Shown here: positions 34,893 to 47,700 of the stretch, piece by piece | Numbering within the stretch: the first letter of the stretch is position 1 | How the letters are laid out: every line of letters starts with the position of its first letter | Origin: Coccinella septempunctata | Lineage: Eukaryota > Arthropoda > Insecta > Coleoptera > Coccinellidae | Reading direction: 5' to 3' | Assembly: GCF_907165205.1 (NCBI RefSeq) | Contig: NC_058194.1 | Span: 21,452,856-21,516,855, forward strand | DNA: 64,000 nucleotides | Program-made: the position numbers and the translations under genes | The notes under the pieces: generated by a model | What the model saw: only the letters and a program-made list of their open reading frames with translations | Database searches by the model: none | What the model was told of the DNA's origin: nothing

Positions 34893-36246
34893 TATTGTGT
34901 AAAACCTATGATACATCATCACACATGAAAATAATGGATATAAATTATAAATGAACGAGTATTATTGGAAATAACTGGATATACTTACCTTTCACGTTCT
35001 CAACAATAAAATCACTGATCAAATTCAATCATCTCTTCCTGTCTTTTTACAATTACACAACTACATGAATGTTTTCCCATGCAGGATTCTTTTATGAAAT
35101 TAAGTTTTCATCTTCGATTTCAAATCTCAACTATGAAACTATGATGATAAACGATGCCTAATTTTAGGAATACCAGGTATTTTGTAGGTCTTCATAATTT
35201 AAAATTAACAAATTCTCGCCAAAATTTCACAACAGTCCGGTTGAAATGACTTGAGATTGTACAGTACAAAACTGTGATGTAAATTAAAAAAAATTTCATA
35301 CGATTTAAGTTTTAATCATGTTGAACATATTTTCACCATAAAAACATCAAAACATTGACGATTTATAGGTTACAGCACTGCATATGACGCATAAGAACCT
35401 AAGGAAAAAATCAATTGAAGTTAACATAAAATATCTGAAAGGTGAAAAATATCTCAAAATTCTCATATTTGTCAACTTTTATTCTTTTACAAAAACTTGT
35501 GCGAAATTTCGTCGCAACGAAATCAACTATCGATTTTATGATTTCGTGGGGTGTGGGAAGCAATTCGCTAATAAATTACATTCACATTCAGCAGAACATT
35601 ATAACATTCAGAATCAACTTTCCGGTTAAAAATAAAGATTATTGAAAATCACATTGGAGACATTGATATTTTTTTCATTCTTCAAAGAAAATAATATAGA
35701 AAATTGGAGCTGATGAGAACACCAATGAAAATTCAGCCGACTTTGCCATTGAACGGAATCTTACCATCATCCTTCCCATCGGTCCGTTTCCACAAATTTT
35801 TCCTGTTACGGAAAATTTTCAACACACGGTGTTTTTTTATAACTATTGAATAACCACGAAAAACATGTCAAAACACAAAACAAAACTCGACATTTCAGAA
35901 CGCAACCACGCGTTGTCGAACTGTTCCGAAATTGGACGAAGAGCAGGTGACTGGTTGGTTAACAAGGAAACAAAACATTTATAATGTAATCTCCGTTACC
36001 ATTAATATAATTTTAAAATTTGATCTATAGAATTAATGATATCATCATTGAAGAATTTATGTTTACTGTTTACTTTTTATTTAAATATTTAATTTCCTTC
36101 GATTAAACTAAGACTATTTTGTGTGAAACACACAAAGTTCAGTGTTCTTCTTTGGTCAGTTCACAAATCATTGTTGCAGCTTCTATGAATATTCCTTTTG
36201 GTTAAGGTGCGTGCATCAGGCGTGTTGTTGAAATAATTTTTTCAAT

Positions 36247-37062
36247 ATGGTTCAAAAAAAGATCAAAAAGAAGGTTGGGAAGAAGGTTGCTGCAGCCCCC
36301 CTTGCTGTAAAGAAAGTAGAGCAGAAAAAAGAAGTGAATCCCCTTTTCGAGAAGAGAACGAGAAATTTTGGTATTGGACAAGACATCCAGCCTAAAAGAG
36401 ACCTCTCAAGATTTGTGAAATGGCCCAAGTACATCAGGATTCAAAGGCAGATGGCTGTACTACAGAAGAGATTGAAGGTACCACCTCCAATAAACCAATT
36501 CACCCAGACCGTTGACAAACAAACTGCAACTCAGTTATTCAAGCTTCTGGAAAAATACAGGCCTGAAACTGAATTACAAAAAAAGAACAGGTTAAAGGCA
36601 CGAGCTGAGGCAAAGGTAGCCAAAGGTACAAAGAAGGAAACCGCTATTCCTGCTAAACCAAATACCATCAAAAGTGGAGCGAACACTGTAACTAAATTGG
36701 TGGAACAAAAAAAAGCACAACTCGTTGTGATTGCCCATGATGTAGATCCTATTGAAATTGTTCTCCACCTTCCAGCCCTTTGCCGCAAAATGGGTGTACC
36801 ATATTGTATTGTTAAAGGAAAAGCTCGATTAGGTTTGTTGGTGAGGAGAAAGACCTGTACTAGTCTTGCTCTTACCCAAGTGGACTCTGGAGATAGGACC
36901 AACCTTTCCAAACTGCTGGAAGTTATCAAGACCAACTTCAATGATCGTGGCGACGAAATCAGGAAGTTGTGGGGTGGTGGACTTCTTGGATGTAAATCTG
37001 CAGCTCGTATCGCTAAAATTGAGAGAGCAAGAGCCAAGGAATTGGCACAGAAACAAGGTTAA
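36247..37062 (+). CDS. RpL7A: 60S ribosomal protein L7a (eL8)
   Basis: A single open frame of 271 residues starts MVQKKIKKKVGKKVAAAPLA, the usual basic leader. The conserved eL8 core follows: NPLFEKRTRNFGIGQDIQPK, FVKWPKYIRIQRQ, then the L7Ae-type fold with AHDVDPIEIVLHLPALCRKM and GVPYCIVKGKARLG. Length matches the family (about 266-271). It is a structural protein of the large ribosomal subunit. The coding region has no intron. A pyrimidine-rich stretch (TTCTTCTTTGG) near 36144 could be the TOP start region of the transcript, and a spliced 5' leader is possible (TTAAG/GTGCGTG near 36206). There is no genomic poly(A) tail, which argues against a retrocopy. Confidence 0.97.
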   Translation: MVQKKIKKKVGKKVAAAPLAVKKVEQKKEVNPLFEKRTRNFGIGQDIQPKRDLSRFVKWPKYIRIQRQMAVLQKRLKVPPPINQFTQTVDKQTATQLFKLLEKYRPETELQKKNRLKARAEAKVAKGTKKETAIPAKPNTIKSGANTVTKLVEQKKAQLVVIAHDVDPIEIVLHLPALCRKMGVPYCIVKGKARLGLLVRRKTCTSLALTQVDSGDRTNLSKLLEVIKTNFNDRGDEIRKLWGGGLLGCKSAARIAKIERARAKELAQKQG

Positions 37063-37111
37063 TTTGATTAACTATTGACAATAACATGCAATTGTTTATA
37101 ATAAGGTATAA

Positions 37112-37117
37112 AATAAA
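37112..37117 (+). terminator. Polyadenylation signal of RpL7A
   Basis: AATAAA lies 50 bp after the stop, the short 3' end typical of ribosomal protein genes. Confidence 0.7.
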
Positions 37118-37852
37118 CAGAAAAATCATGTATAGTGTTTTATTCTCCATATTCATTCGCCTAAATATTTCCTCTTTTATCTCATAGAATTTTTCGTTTA
37201 GTGTGTAAAGATAATAATGATGTACCTTATATATGACCTCTTGGTTAAGGACTCCTAGGTATAAATTACAATGTCGATTTTCATTGATTAATCGGTTCAG
37301 TATGAAAAAGGGCATCTTCAACTCCCAATTTAAAATTTTTAGAAAAATGACACGAAATTATAGTTTTTCAATTGAAACAATCTTTGATAAAAGGTCATTC
37401 AACAACCCCTTGAACTGCCATAGTTATGCTATGCCTCAGGGCTTTTTGTATAATAGTTCCATAGAACTATTTCAATTTTAATAGGATCAAATAATCAACA
37501 CCAATTGTTCTTGGTGAAACATTATCACGAATTATTTAAAAAAAATTTCGATGAGGGAGGTTTCATAGATGATATAATTAACTTTTTTATAGTTTTACTC
37601 AGAATTTGCTACTCAAAGTAGACATGAAGATTGTTCAGTGATCACTTTGTTGAGTTTCCAAATATATTCTGTATGAAATTCACTCAATTCGTCTGAATTG
37701 AATATTTCACCAAAGGAAATATAGGTTTGCATGAAACTTTATAGTATACCATGTTGACTGCTTAGAGCCCAAAATAATGTTTGATTGTTTTTTTTTTCAC
37801 CAGATTACTAACTGATTATTCTCAGGAATATAACATTATACAAACAGATATA

Positions 37853-37858
37853 TTTATT
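37853..37858 (-). terminator. Polyadenylation signal of the serpin gene
   Basis: AATAAA on the minus strand, 73 bp beyond the serpin stop codon. Confidence 0.6.
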
Positions 37859-37930
37859 TAAATAGTCAACTGAATTCACTTAAGTGAATTCTATTGTCAA
37901 ATATTGTCACATGTCACATAATTACACTAA

Positions 37931-39978
37931 TTATAGGTTATTTATTCTTCCTCCAAAAAGAACCACTTCATTCAGTTTCAAGAAGAACAGGAACGGACGA
38001 TCAATTTTGATTGTACGTCTCACTAATCTTCCGAATCCTGCGCTCCTCGCCATTGAAATTACTGGAAAAAAGAGTTTTTGTGAAATCACATCCTATATAT
38101 ATAAATTCAAATTCATGCAAAAACTGTCATATTCAATTTTATAAATGGAGGCAAATATTTGTAAAATCTAATTAAATCTCTACACTCCACATAATAATGC
38201 CTCTTATTATACTTCTATTGTAACTCTAAAGATTTGCACCAGCATCTTTTCCTAAACCTCAGTTTGCAATATATATGTATATAGAGAAAAAAAACTTTAA
38301 TTCCTATTGTTTTTCTTAGTTATCCAAAAACTGGAACTTAGATCTGATTGTGATTAAAAAAGGAAGCCCTTTCCAAATTAAGCAAGGAGTAAATAAAAAT
38401 CGATCGATGTCAGTGTTTTTCTCTATACAGATAGAAATGAAGTAGAATATTTACCAGCAGTTGATGCTGCAGCTTCGGTTCCCTTCTCATCTACATCCAT
38501 AAATACTTTTTGAACCACGTTGGAAACGATTAATCCTTCTTGCAATGATATACCACTAAGATCTGCATCTCTATTGAAAATTTTCTTCACACCAAGCTAA
38601 AAAATGGGATAATAGGGTGAATATTGTGATAAAACCCCATCGAATAATGTCTGCTTATTTGATTCACCCATTCAACGGAGATACCGTAGGTACTCACGTT
38701 TTGTAGTGTTTCCACAAGATTTAATGAAGTCTCCACCTTGAATTTTGGTAAAAATAACTTAATGTTTTCTTTTGTGAAATTTTGGAACCTTAATAATGCA
38801 TGTAAGTTACTTTCCAAAGAATCCAATCCGCCAATTTCATTGGGCATGACGATGGACAACACAGCTGGTGTTCCCCTGTAAGGCAGCTCAACAAATGTTG
38901 CTCCTGCAGAAATATACAAAATTTTACGGAGAACAGAACAAATTTTGAATTTTGTAACTAACACATTGAAACTTTTTCTATATTTTACGTAAAGTATTGA
39001 TATAACGTCTTCTAGTTGCGTACCAGAGACAACTCTGCAGAGTTGGTACTACACTCTTCCCCTTCAACAAGACGGTTGTTGACTATTTCCACGAATTCCG
39101 GTTAAAAAGCGGTGTCAATATTTCTACAACCACCCTTTTGATTAAAATTAAGATCAAGCGTGACCAGTTATTGATTTAGTATATATAGAAAAAGCTTATC
39201 TCACCTAGCGTTTCATCTTCAGCAAGTCTCAAGAAACCAGTAGTTTGCATGGTATCAACCTGAATGGTTTCATCTTTCGATTTATGGAAATCTAAGGGTT
39301 TCGTGTCTTCTGCTTTGAAGGGATGCAACCATTGTCCTTTGAAATATAAAGCGTTCACGAGAACAATTCTAGTCAATTCGTTCAACAAATCTGGGCTAAT
39401 CAAATTCTTGATTTTGCCGTTGGTTCTGTCTTCAACCCATTTGTTTATCTTACTGGAGGTCTTATCGGTTTCTCCGAAATTAACGTTTTCGACTCCTGAA
39501 CCAAAATCATTGGTTGCCACTTCGAGAAATTCCGGAGCAATCCCGAAACCATTTTCTATATAAATCTTGTTAGCCGAATTTAATGTCACGAATCGGCCGT
39601 TTATCATGTAAGTCTGCAATAGTTTATATTGATCTTTTATTTGTTGGGGATCTGATGGAAGATTCAAACCCTTTTGCAATTCAGTAGCTGTTTCGCCTTT
39701 AGCTCCTAGAGAAGTCAGAGCCAGAATCGTTTCAATAGATAAGGGACTGACGATCAAGTTACCATTATTTGTTTTGATCAATTCCTAAAAAATGGAAAAA
39801 CTGATTAAATCTATGCTATATATTCGATTCAGCATTCTATATGAAAATTACAAATTAATTCTACCTTATAGAGTCTAGCTGAAAATTCATTATTTCCTTT
39901 AGCGACTTCTTTGAGGGCTAAATCTTCCATTCCATTAGTAACCACTATGGTTAGTAACAATAGCCCAATGATCTTCAT
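37931..39978 (-). CDS. Secreted serpin with predicted Arg-Ser reactive site
   Basis: Five coding exons: 39865-39978, 39205-39784, 38698-38903, 38455-38596, 37931-38061 (390 residues, normal serpin length). Residues 1-16 are a signal peptide (MKIIGLLLLTIVVTNG). Core motifs include NLIVSPLSIETILALTSLGA, TRIVLVNALYFKGQWLHPF and ATFVELPYRGTPAVLSIVMP. The hinge is EKGTEAAASTA. Counting Glu as P17 puts P1 at Arg353 and P1' at Ser354 (SMARSAG), so inhibition of trypsin-like proteases such as clip-domain or prophenoloxidase-cascade enzymes is plausible. The end (RPFLFFLKLNEVVLFGGRIN) is the usual C-terminal strand. The reactive loop has its own last exon, an arrangement that in other insects allows alternative loops. 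A non-coding exon lies near 41761-41905. Confidence 0.95.
39020..39195 (+). repeat. Diverged interspersed repeat, copy B (serpin intron)
   Basis: Shares ordered blocks with 34260-34460 (CCCTTCAACA, CCACGAAT, ATATTTCTA, TTTTGATTAAAATT, GTGACCAGTTATTG, ATATATAGAA). It lies in the serpin intron between the exons at 39205 and 38903, and its end abuts the splice donor region. Confidence 0.5.
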
Positions 39979-40499
39979 TTTTTCCTAAAAAAATCATAGA
40001 AAGTTCCAAGATTAATCCATTTAAATAATTTATGGATTCAGACAGCACAAAGGAGCAGGGGGGAGATTATTTATAATATTCAATTCTAGATTGAACTGAT
40101 GACTGACAAGCCATGAGAAGACACCCAGTAATATTTCTAATCGCATTTTGATTAAATATAGTAAGAAAAGTTTTTGTCCTATCTGTAAGTTGATCATCCT
40201 GGTTTTTATTAATTTTCTTTTTGATAATCTTCAGATTAGGCCTTAAAATTTTTTGTTCAAAAAATACCGGTGATCGTCCCAAATCAGTTTGAAAATCCGT
40301 TGAAGCTGTTCTTTATGTTACGAGCAAGATGATGGACAAACAACAATTAAGGTTGCATTTATTCATAATTAAGGCCATAGTTCTTAGGAAGGCTGCATAA
40401 GCCAGCCATAACTCGGCGAGTTTGATAGAGATTGACTCTAGTGCGCTGGTCTTTCAGAGTAATGAGTAACAGATGCATAATACTGTTGTTATCATTTCG

Positions 40500-40665
40500 A
40501 GTGTTATCTCCTTACTTCTGGACACCAACGTAGAGCCGATTTTGGTCTGGTGTTCGACAGCACTGGAACCAGGAAAAGACTATGATGATGCGTGATGAAT
40601 CCAGATTCCTTTGGACTTGTACACATGGCAAGGGTGAATAGAAGACATGGCGACTTAATTTTTTT
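40500..40665 (+). mobile_element. Tc1-like transposase fragment (dead)
   Basis: Mixed-frame plus-strand reading gives RADFGLVF / VWCSTALEPGK and then MRDESRFLWTCTHGKGE. The DESRF string is the first catalytic Asp motif of Tc1-like transposases (FSDESRF) and the upstream part matches the WCR..H..WT block. Upstream at about 40390 HKPAITRRV may belong to it. Frames are broken and no terminal repeats were seen. It lies between the serpin coding exons and their presumed untranslated exon. Confidence 0.55.
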
Positions 40666-41760
40666 GTGTGAATTAGGTATGTGCTTTGCATTCTTGGATA
40701 CGATGGCTTATGAATTAATGTTCGTTTTGGTTTCCATAACATATCTGTCATACCTATACCGTGTTGATTGTCATACCGCTGATTGAAGTATAATACTTTA
40801 ATGTCTTTAATAAACGCCTATACATGATGATTTAGCTCACCCTTCAGGTACACATCAAATATATGAAGGGGAAATAGATCAACTCGAAAGAAGTAGGTAG
40901 CTATGCCTGGACGTGTAATTGAGTGCATTTATTTTATGCACTGTCAGATCGATTTTCTTATTTTGTTGGCTTGAAAACTATTAAGATATCCTATTATTAC
41001 TATCATGTACCATCAGTTGTTTTTATTTTAATATCAGGATATTTATTTCCTTCAATGAATCTATTCTACTAAAGTACCACCGATAAGAATTTGATGCGAT
41101 TTTCGAACGGGATTTGGACTGGCTCTCAGCTTGACCTCAAAAATATCCTTTGTCCAGCAGTGGTGTGAACTAAACAAATTTTTATTACATTCTGGAATAG
41201 ATGAATGGTTGTTTTGATGATACCTAAATTTATTCAGAATAAAATATTATATATATATATTTCTCAGTTATTCTTTAGTATTTTCATGATGTGCATATTC
41301 AATGGACTGTTTTAGTGGTACCTTCGCCGATGTAATCTGAATTATGCAAGATATGATTCTCTCATTGAAACCATAACTGGACTATTTGGTTGGAATAATT
41401 CACTTAAAAAAATAACAAAAAAACCAATAAATTTTTAAGGAATCAGCAAATTTATGGATTGAAACTCTTCGGAGTTTTATGTAATAAATATCCCATAATC
41501 ATGTCTGAATGAAATCAATTGATAAATGAAATAATCTAGAATATAAAACCTATCTGGTTTAACGATATACTGACCTTCGCCATCTGAAGTAAATAAAAAG
41601 CACGTTTCATTACGCTCTACATGTAATTATTCAAACTCGATTGAAACAACTCTCGCCAATAACAATACTATTCGATCCAACGATTAGAATAATTCAATTT
41701 TCGATAATTAGTTGAATGGAGTTCAGTGGAAAGATATTGAAGGTAGAAGAAATGACTCAC

Positions 41761-41935
41761 TTATTTGATGCGATTCCCAACGAAAAAATTCACTTAGCAG
41801 ACGACGTGACAGAACAAGACTGAATCAACACAACACAAATAATAGCAGATTAGCACCACGAACATCTAAACACAAACCTCATTTTATCTGCATGTGCTTG
41901 TTTTGAAATGGTGAGAAGATAAATTTATACGGGTG
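41761..41935 (-). promoter_or_regulatory. Presumed serpin 5' untranslated exon and core promoter
   Basis: On the minus strand a TATAAAT box occurs at about 41924-41932. A transcript starting about 30 bp downstream would be spliced at the strong donor AATAA/GTGAGTCA (exon edge 41761) to the acceptor just before the serpin ATG (TTTTTTTAG at 39985). Inferred from signals only. Confidence 0.45.
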
Positions 41936-42479
41936 GGAAATTTGTGATAAATATCGCCATCTGCTTCGTTTCGGGATGGGAAAACGGATTGGAAATCACT
42001 TTCACATTTCCCCGAAGCCGACGTAAATGCATAGTGCACTATGGACCCTGTTGGTGATTCAACAATTTGTGGATTTTTCCCACGGAAGAAATTGCATTGT
42101 GTTCACAAAAGATCATAAGCAGGCGAGGTATTATTTGTAACTGGGAAAAACATCATGTATATCCTCCATCCTTGAAAGCGAGTTTGGTAATACACGGCTC
42201 AAAAATTAAAGTGGATATTGGAGAGAAAACTTATTTTTGCACTTGAATCAAATTTTCTCTATTACAGTACATATATACCATATATGTGGGGAGGCGCATG
42301 GTTTCGTATTACAGGCACACAAAATATGGTCCTCATGACTCTTAATGTTTCTTAATTGAAACAAATTACAAGAAACTCATTTCTCGTGGGTGTATGATTT
42401 TTTCTGGTCTCTATATGTGTAAAATTCAGCTATTCAGTTTTTGCAACTCATGGTGTAGTATCGACTGTAGATTAATTGT
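41936..42479. other. Intergenic, no gene seen
   Basis: Upstream region of the serpin. Nothing coding or repeated is recognised apart from AT-rich stretches. Confidence 0.35.
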
Positions 42480-42995
42480 CACGAGTTTAGAAGCCTTCCA
42501 AAACTTGGAACAATCAAAGTGTTGGTTGAACGAAGGATAAGCTCAGCAAGAAGTTGCTGACACTCTCTGGGTTTCGCGAACCGCGAAGTGTAGTTAGTAA
42601 AGCGTGGAATCGCTTTAGTACTAGTGATGTTACTCATGAGGATGGAGGAGCAAGATATACAAACGTGGCACAAGATCGGCTAATAGGGTTAACTGCACGA
42701 CGAAATCACTTCTTCGCAGCATACTTAATCAATAGCCCATTCCAAGCTACCGTTTCTGGTTAAGCAATCCGGAATAGGAGACACACACAGAAATTGTATT
42801 GAACATATGTCAGGTCTGCAATGTCACAGCAATTACACCGCTCAGCTGACCCATCGAAGGCAATATAAGAGCTCGCTAATGCTTTCAAGGACATTCGGTC
42901 AAACAGTCCTCTAACTATTATTGATAACCTCATTGACAAAATGCCAAATAGAGTAGGAGCACAACGGAGAGCTATAGAGGTGGCCCCACATGATA
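42480..42995 (+). mobile_element. Tc1-like element relic with internal deletion
   Basis: The N-terminal DNA-binding part is readable: QQEVADTLWVSR in one frame, then SVVSKAWNRFSTS and VAQDRLIGLTARRNHFFAAY in another, matching the paired helix-turn-helix of Tc1 transposases. The C-terminal end follows at about 42860-42975 as ELANAF..IRSNSPLTII and DNLIDKMPNRVGAQRRAIE, matching the family's terminal helix. The catalytic middle is missing. Dead element. Confidence 0.7.
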
Positions 42996-44790
42996 TTAAA
43001 CCTTAATTTCAAGTTCGAATCTTTTTAGGCGTGCAGGCACCATCAGGTAGCATTTTGATTTTGTTCATTCATCTGCCGCATTATTATTATTGCCCTAAAG
43101 CGTAGTCTTGCATGCTGTTGCCATTTCAGTCAAATGAAACCATTTTTCATATTGCATATAATAGTATAAAGACACAGCTACTGAAATGAATATTACAAAA
43201 TTACAAATGTGATTTTTGAGTCATTTGAGTTTTCCGCCCATCGTCCAAAAATGTGTCAGAAAAATATTTATTTTGAGTATTATTAGCGTAATACGAAATA
43301 TTTCAAGTTTTTATTACTTTCAATGATGAATAAATATATTAAAAATAGCTTGGTTTCAATAATTTGTTCCCAACGTTCCCTTCTCAATAAATGAAAATAT
43401 AGTTTCATTCTGAGAATAACATGTTATTATCGAACAAATAATATGGCATAGGTACTTACCAAAAACCGAATGGAGTATCATTTTTACTGCAAATAAATGC
43501 TCAATATTAAGTCGAAACGTGACAACGTGACCATGCATTTACGTTAGGCGCGTGATATACACAAATAAAAGGCAAATTTCAGCAGTAATTTGGAATTGGT
43601 AATAATGTACAGGATGCTCTTTTTATACAAATTAGTTTCAGTAACTTTTTCTAGTAAAGAAGGATACTTATTATTATGTTGCTGAACCACCCAAGATTAA
43701 CATAAGCGTAGGAAGTCTAGCTCAAACTCAAATTTTTTAATGTACTCTGGAGTTGATAAAATTTCAAAGTTCGTTTCCGACGAAAAAAATTTTAATAATT
43801 TTTATTACGGAAACGTTAACAGATAGAGGTAAATATCAACAGCTGTTCCATCAGGAAATTGATAGAGATCCTTGAAATAATATTAATTATATGCATGCAG
43901 ACTGCCACAACTTAAATCGATCTTAAGAGTTTGGAGAAATACACTGAAACCAATTTCAAATTGAATGGCGATCAAATTTTATCGTACTTTATCTTTGAGA
44001 TATCTTTTAAGAATATCTTTAATTCTTCATATTGCTATCCCTGGGAGCCATAAAATTGTTATTTTTAGGTCCAGTTGTGGGTGAAGTAGTCCACATACAC
44101 ACCCACTGTATACGAATCGTTAAAAATAATGAATCCAAAAGAATGTTTCGTTGTTAATCACGCATTATCAAAACCGCGCGTGAACTACCATTGCCGGTTC
44201 CACATCATTTTGATGCCACATCCACGGGTATTCGCCTTTTTTTATCAAATCATTCAAATGAAAATTTTTTCTATGATTTCATAATAATAAGTTAATGCAA
44301 ATATTTCAACAAAATTTTCGACCAATTTACGAACTCACCGTATAAAAAGGCTATGTATCAGTTTACACATTTTTCATGTTCTCCTGTATTGAAGAAGAAA
44401 ACAGCAGATTAACATCGTATTGATGAGCATTATACAGAGATTTCTAGTCGTTTAGTCATTGCTATACGCATTATTTTGCCTCTACCCTTTTTCAGAAATG
44501 AAATGGTTCTAAAAATACGGAAAATAAATAGACAAATATTGATAATTGTTTATTTCACCAACTACATAAGTTTCGCTTATTTTTCTATAGACTTTCACAC
44601 ACCAGAATCGAGCTACAGAATCAACCGCCCTTTCCGAAGTTTTCTCTTCAACTCTACTCTTCACGATCAGAATTGTAATTCGTGGACTAGAATACGAGTT
44701 CCAAACTCACTTGAAAGAGGTACTTCAGTATGAAAAACATCCACAATGGTTTTGTACCTGAAAATTACTTCCAATGAGACTAATCCATAA
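42996..44790. other. Intergenic between serpin and PIGB, no gene seen
   Basis: The short frames (43356-43538, 44476-44733) have no domain similarity. The stretch is AT-rich and holds T runs. Confidence 0.4.
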
Positions 44791-47700
44791 TTAAATATGT
44801 ACTGAAACTAAAAAATTTAACTTCATCAAGCGTGGGAATGATTTTATTTTGATAAAGCAGTCGATGCTCGAGTGCTTTAAGCCTATATACCTGCTTAAAA
44901 TATCCGATATCCTTGGTACCAAACTGTTAAATGTAATAATATGGGAAGGCAGTGTTCCATTTGGGGGATAGTGCTGCCGAAGCCATTTGTTAGGTGAATT
45001 ATAAAACTCTGTTACCTCGTCATCTTTAATTTCCGCGCCATTAAAGTTTGGATTGCATGTCAAGAATCTCGTTGTAACATTTATATGTAGATGACTGAAA
45101 TAGAACAATATAACATAACGCTTTACTGAAAACCTCAGATATTCCATAAATCTGGACATTCAGAGGATGCAATACGGTTTTTCTGTTGTATCAATTTTTT
45201 TCGTAGAAGGCTTTGGTTAACCACTGATCTCATTTTTCCACCGGAATTATTTACATATTCATCCATTCACATTGAACATATATAGAAATCCTTTTCTTTG
45301 AAAGAAAACTAAAAAACATCATACCTATACATAGGTGTTGAATGACAAGGCATAAGGAATAAGAAACTGGTATTTGAAGGGTCTTTTTGAGCAATTTCTC
45401 TCAAATGTGGCATTATGTCCAGTGAACCCCTTTGATGGACCATTCCTAGATAATAAGCTGGTACTGCATTGCCAATGAATAATATAAAAGCAACGGCAAC
45501 CAAATTTAATCTAAAAAAAGGAGAATTCTTAATGATACAAATCTGGCAAAAAATTGGGAAAAGTAATTCAATTTTCATTTCTGTTGCTGTATTCATTTAA
45601 TGGTGCACTTGTGATAAAGATGCCAAATGCAAGATTAACCAGAAGTAAATCGCCATTTTTTATTTTCGAGTTATAAAAAATAAATCAGGGACTTTTTATA
45701 TTTGTCATACAAAATTTTGATTTCAATGAGGTGCTTGTATTTCAAAGACCGCATTTTAGTACAGATTCGGAACATTACTCGTTACTCGCTGTATAAATAC
45801 TCACGTTTTTACTTTTCTGCTCCAAACTGCCAGATACCTGGATGTAATGTACAACACTAGAGGTAGCAATGGCATCAAAAATCGAAATTCCTTATGAGGT
45901 AAGTAACTAAAATAAAATATGACCCTGAATATAAATCAAAATTCAATAAAATATTGTTTAATTTACCTAAAAACACCAACAGTGAATACGATTGTTCCTA
46001 AAAGGACCAATTCATTCTGATGGATTTTCCTGTTCTTCAGTACGACTAACGAAGATATTAGAAAAGGCATTAGATGGACTCCTAGAATTGCTGGCAAACC
46101 GAACGACATATACCAGTACCAAGGAAGGGTGCCATAAGAAGTTGCAACATTCTTTATTATATTGTATTTGAAGAATTCATAAAAAGTTATTACGAACGAC
46201 TTTTGTGCTAATGAATCCAGAACAGTTGATGCCATTAACAATAATGTACTGGAAAAATCAATCTGAAGTAACAACTATACTATATTACTTCACGAAAAGA
46301 AATTCAAAATGTTTTATTGGTTATTTGAATATGTAGGTTGTATAATAAGTTTTTTCACTATTACTTCTACATTTTCGAGCTGAGGTTGCGACAGGATTCA
46401 GCAAGTTGAACTCTACATTGGAGTTAACCTATAGAGGCTTACTTTAGACTAGAATAGTGCCTAGCATAGCTCCACATATGACAATATTGATCACTACAGC
46501 GATTTGTTAGGCGAATGCAAATTATGCGTTAGGTGTATTCAAGTAATGTGATAAGCATTTCGAAACCGTATCGCTTGATAGCTACAACAATACAGGGTAA
46601 TTGCAGAAAATTTTAAAACAATCGGTTATAACTTGCAGATGTTTCGAGCCTACAGGTTCTCCCCAGTTCAACGTAGCGACGATGTTTTCGGGGAAAAATT
46701 AAAGTTTGGTCGATAGCGTTCTTTTCGAGTACCTGGTACTCCCGTGTCTAGCGCACCTGATATGACTTGAAGGTATTTTGACACCCATTTTATGATCTAA
46801 GTTCTTTTTACGATGGTTGAACTGTGCTATGGTATACCCAAGTACCTAAGTATATATTAATTCTTTCGCGCCCGAAAACACCAGTTCCTATCCACGCTTT
46901 GGTCTTCAAACCGTCTCGTGTAGAAGGTTTAGCCGGAAAAAAAAAAATTGTATCACTATTTCGATGAGGCTGCTGATTTCGAAGAAAATATTTTCATTTT
47001 CAATAATCTAGGACTGGTTTCAAGTGAGACCAGTTTAACGCAAGCTACTAATATACAATCAGTGAATAATTAGTGTGAACAGCAATGTCTATTATCCTAT
47101 ATTGAATAAGAGTCAAACTTCTATTTATTTTCTATTAAGTACTTATTAGATTTTTTATTTCAATTTTTTTTGTTATATTCGTTTATTGAATTCGATAGTA
47201 ACAATTTCATTCAACATAAGGTAATTATACAAATAATATTACTTACCCAATCGGAATATACTTTGTGAGGATCAAGAATGACCAACTGTGTTTTGTGATG
47301 TGGAAATGATAAATACACAATGGAAACCACATAACAGCAGCAGTTGGTCTCACAATACAAATAAATCCTACTAACCAGAGAAAGTGCAGCTTTTCATCTG
47401 CAATAAGAAAGTAGTTCTCTCAAGCCAATGCTTATGATCACATTATATTTCAAGAAAATATGGAGTTAAAATGAAATCGTTTCAATAAATTCCATGTGAG
47501 CATCTCTATTGTACAAGAATGTGCTCGTAATTTTCAATGAGATATTTTGATTTCTACCCTTTTTACTGAGGCTAATTTTTCACAAGCCACATTCAGATTC
47601 TTTCTACTTTTCTACTTCTGTGGAATGTTTCCAAACATTTCAATCAATAATGTTGCTGCAGTCTGCCTCTTTTGTTATTTCTTCTTATGCAGTGCAAACT

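Larger units (their letters stand above)
33890..36110. other. Intergenic: repeat fragment and microsatellite, no gene
   Basis: It includes a diverged repeat copy (about 34260-34460) and an AAT microsatellite (34871-34892). On the minus strand near 35790 there is a short ATG frame followed by GTAAGA, but nothing downstream supports a gene. No other coding evidence. Confidence 0.4.

Noticed and set aside
36531..37037. 168-codon minus-strand frame
   Set aside because: Antisense shadow of RpL7A without protein-like composition.
37230..37321. Minus-strand MPFFILNR..NLYLGVLNQ resembling a serpin C-terminal strand, possibly an alternative last exon
   Set aside because: No reactive-loop hinge precedes it, a stop lies 14 codons upstream and there is no good acceptor in the right phase. 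The resemblance is short and may be chance or a decayed relic.
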